Of a stretch of 64,000 nucleotides of DNA, positions 63,943-64,000 are shown piece by piece. The notes below the pieces were generated by a model. The model worked only from the letters and a program-made list of their open reading frames with translations, ran no database searches and was not told the origin of the DNA. Position 1 is the stretch's first letter, and every line of letters starts with the position of its first letter. Both the position numbers and the translations under genes were made by a program. The stretch lies in assembly GCA_001604185.1 (NCBI GenBank), contig LVAV01000013.1, positions 106,827-170,826 of the forward strand, read 5' to 3'. The stretch comes from Clostridiales bacterium Firm_16 (GTDB lineage Bacteria > Bacillota > Clostridia > Saccharofermentanales > Saccharofermentanaceae).

Positions 63943-64000
63943 TTATTTCGCGCTTTGAGGACCACCGATACACGATTGAGCACCACCCGTTCACGGAAGA

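Overview
The window looks like a chromosomal segment of a member of the Clostridia (Bacillota), probably a gut or rumen type. The evidence is a low-to-medium GC Gram-positive gene set: GatCAB amidotransferase, MurT/GatD, RemB, a sortase, an LtaS-like enzyme, Soj/Spo0J with Bacillus-type parS, and strong GGAGG ribosome sites. The genus cannot be fixed from sequence alone.

Layout. 0-5.8 kb: accessory redox/regulation block. It holds a CPBP protease, an XRE regulator, a MerR-led operon (MerR, a broken gene, CMD protein, cupin, ABM monooxygenase, flavodoxin), a nitroreductase and an AraC regulator. 6-36.6 kb: housekeeping and envelope genes. These are guaA, uppP, a CNNM/CorC protein, a YfhO-like protein, a saccharopine-dehydrogenase-like enzyme, two PAS-GGDEF proteins, an LtaS-like sulfatase, trmL, a giant Sel1-repeat protein, gatCAB, a CDF and a MATE transporter, a MurD-CapA fusion, a LeuA/CimA-type synthase, gatD-murT and a sortase. 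36.8-45.7 kb: the replication origin block, dnaA - oriC (DnaA boxes) - dnaN - recF - remB - gyrB - three perfect parS sites - parA - parB, without the gyrA, rpmH/rnpA or rsmG/mnmG neighbours usually found there.

45.7-59.75 kb: a tRNA-Ser(UGA) gene carries a 13.9-kb integrative mobilizable element. It is bounded by a 17-bp repeat of the tRNA 3' end, and the tRNA terminator is stranded beyond attR. The element has a RepA-like ATPase, MobC, a relaxase with a second gene nested in another frame, an excisionase and a tyrosine integrase. Its cargo is a LysR-controlled redox set (flavodoxins, acetyltransferase, aldo/keto reductase, lipoproteins, DUF4405 cytochrome). 59.75-64 kb: an HTH-MntA/HepT toxin-antitoxin pair, a GNAT enzyme, an unknown acidic protein, a second ABM monooxygenase and a 5'-broken DUF4143 ATPase.

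The most unusual signal is a set of dispersed scaffold repeats at 45.8, 47.9 and 61.6 kb, both inside and outside the element. Each copy has promoter-like, hairpin/terminator and second-promoter parts, followed by a different gene. A second repeat with a 42-codon ORF and a 53-bp HepT tail mark further shared boundaries. The genes between these scaffolds differ, as if exchanged like cassettes. No integron integrase or CRISPR array was seen.
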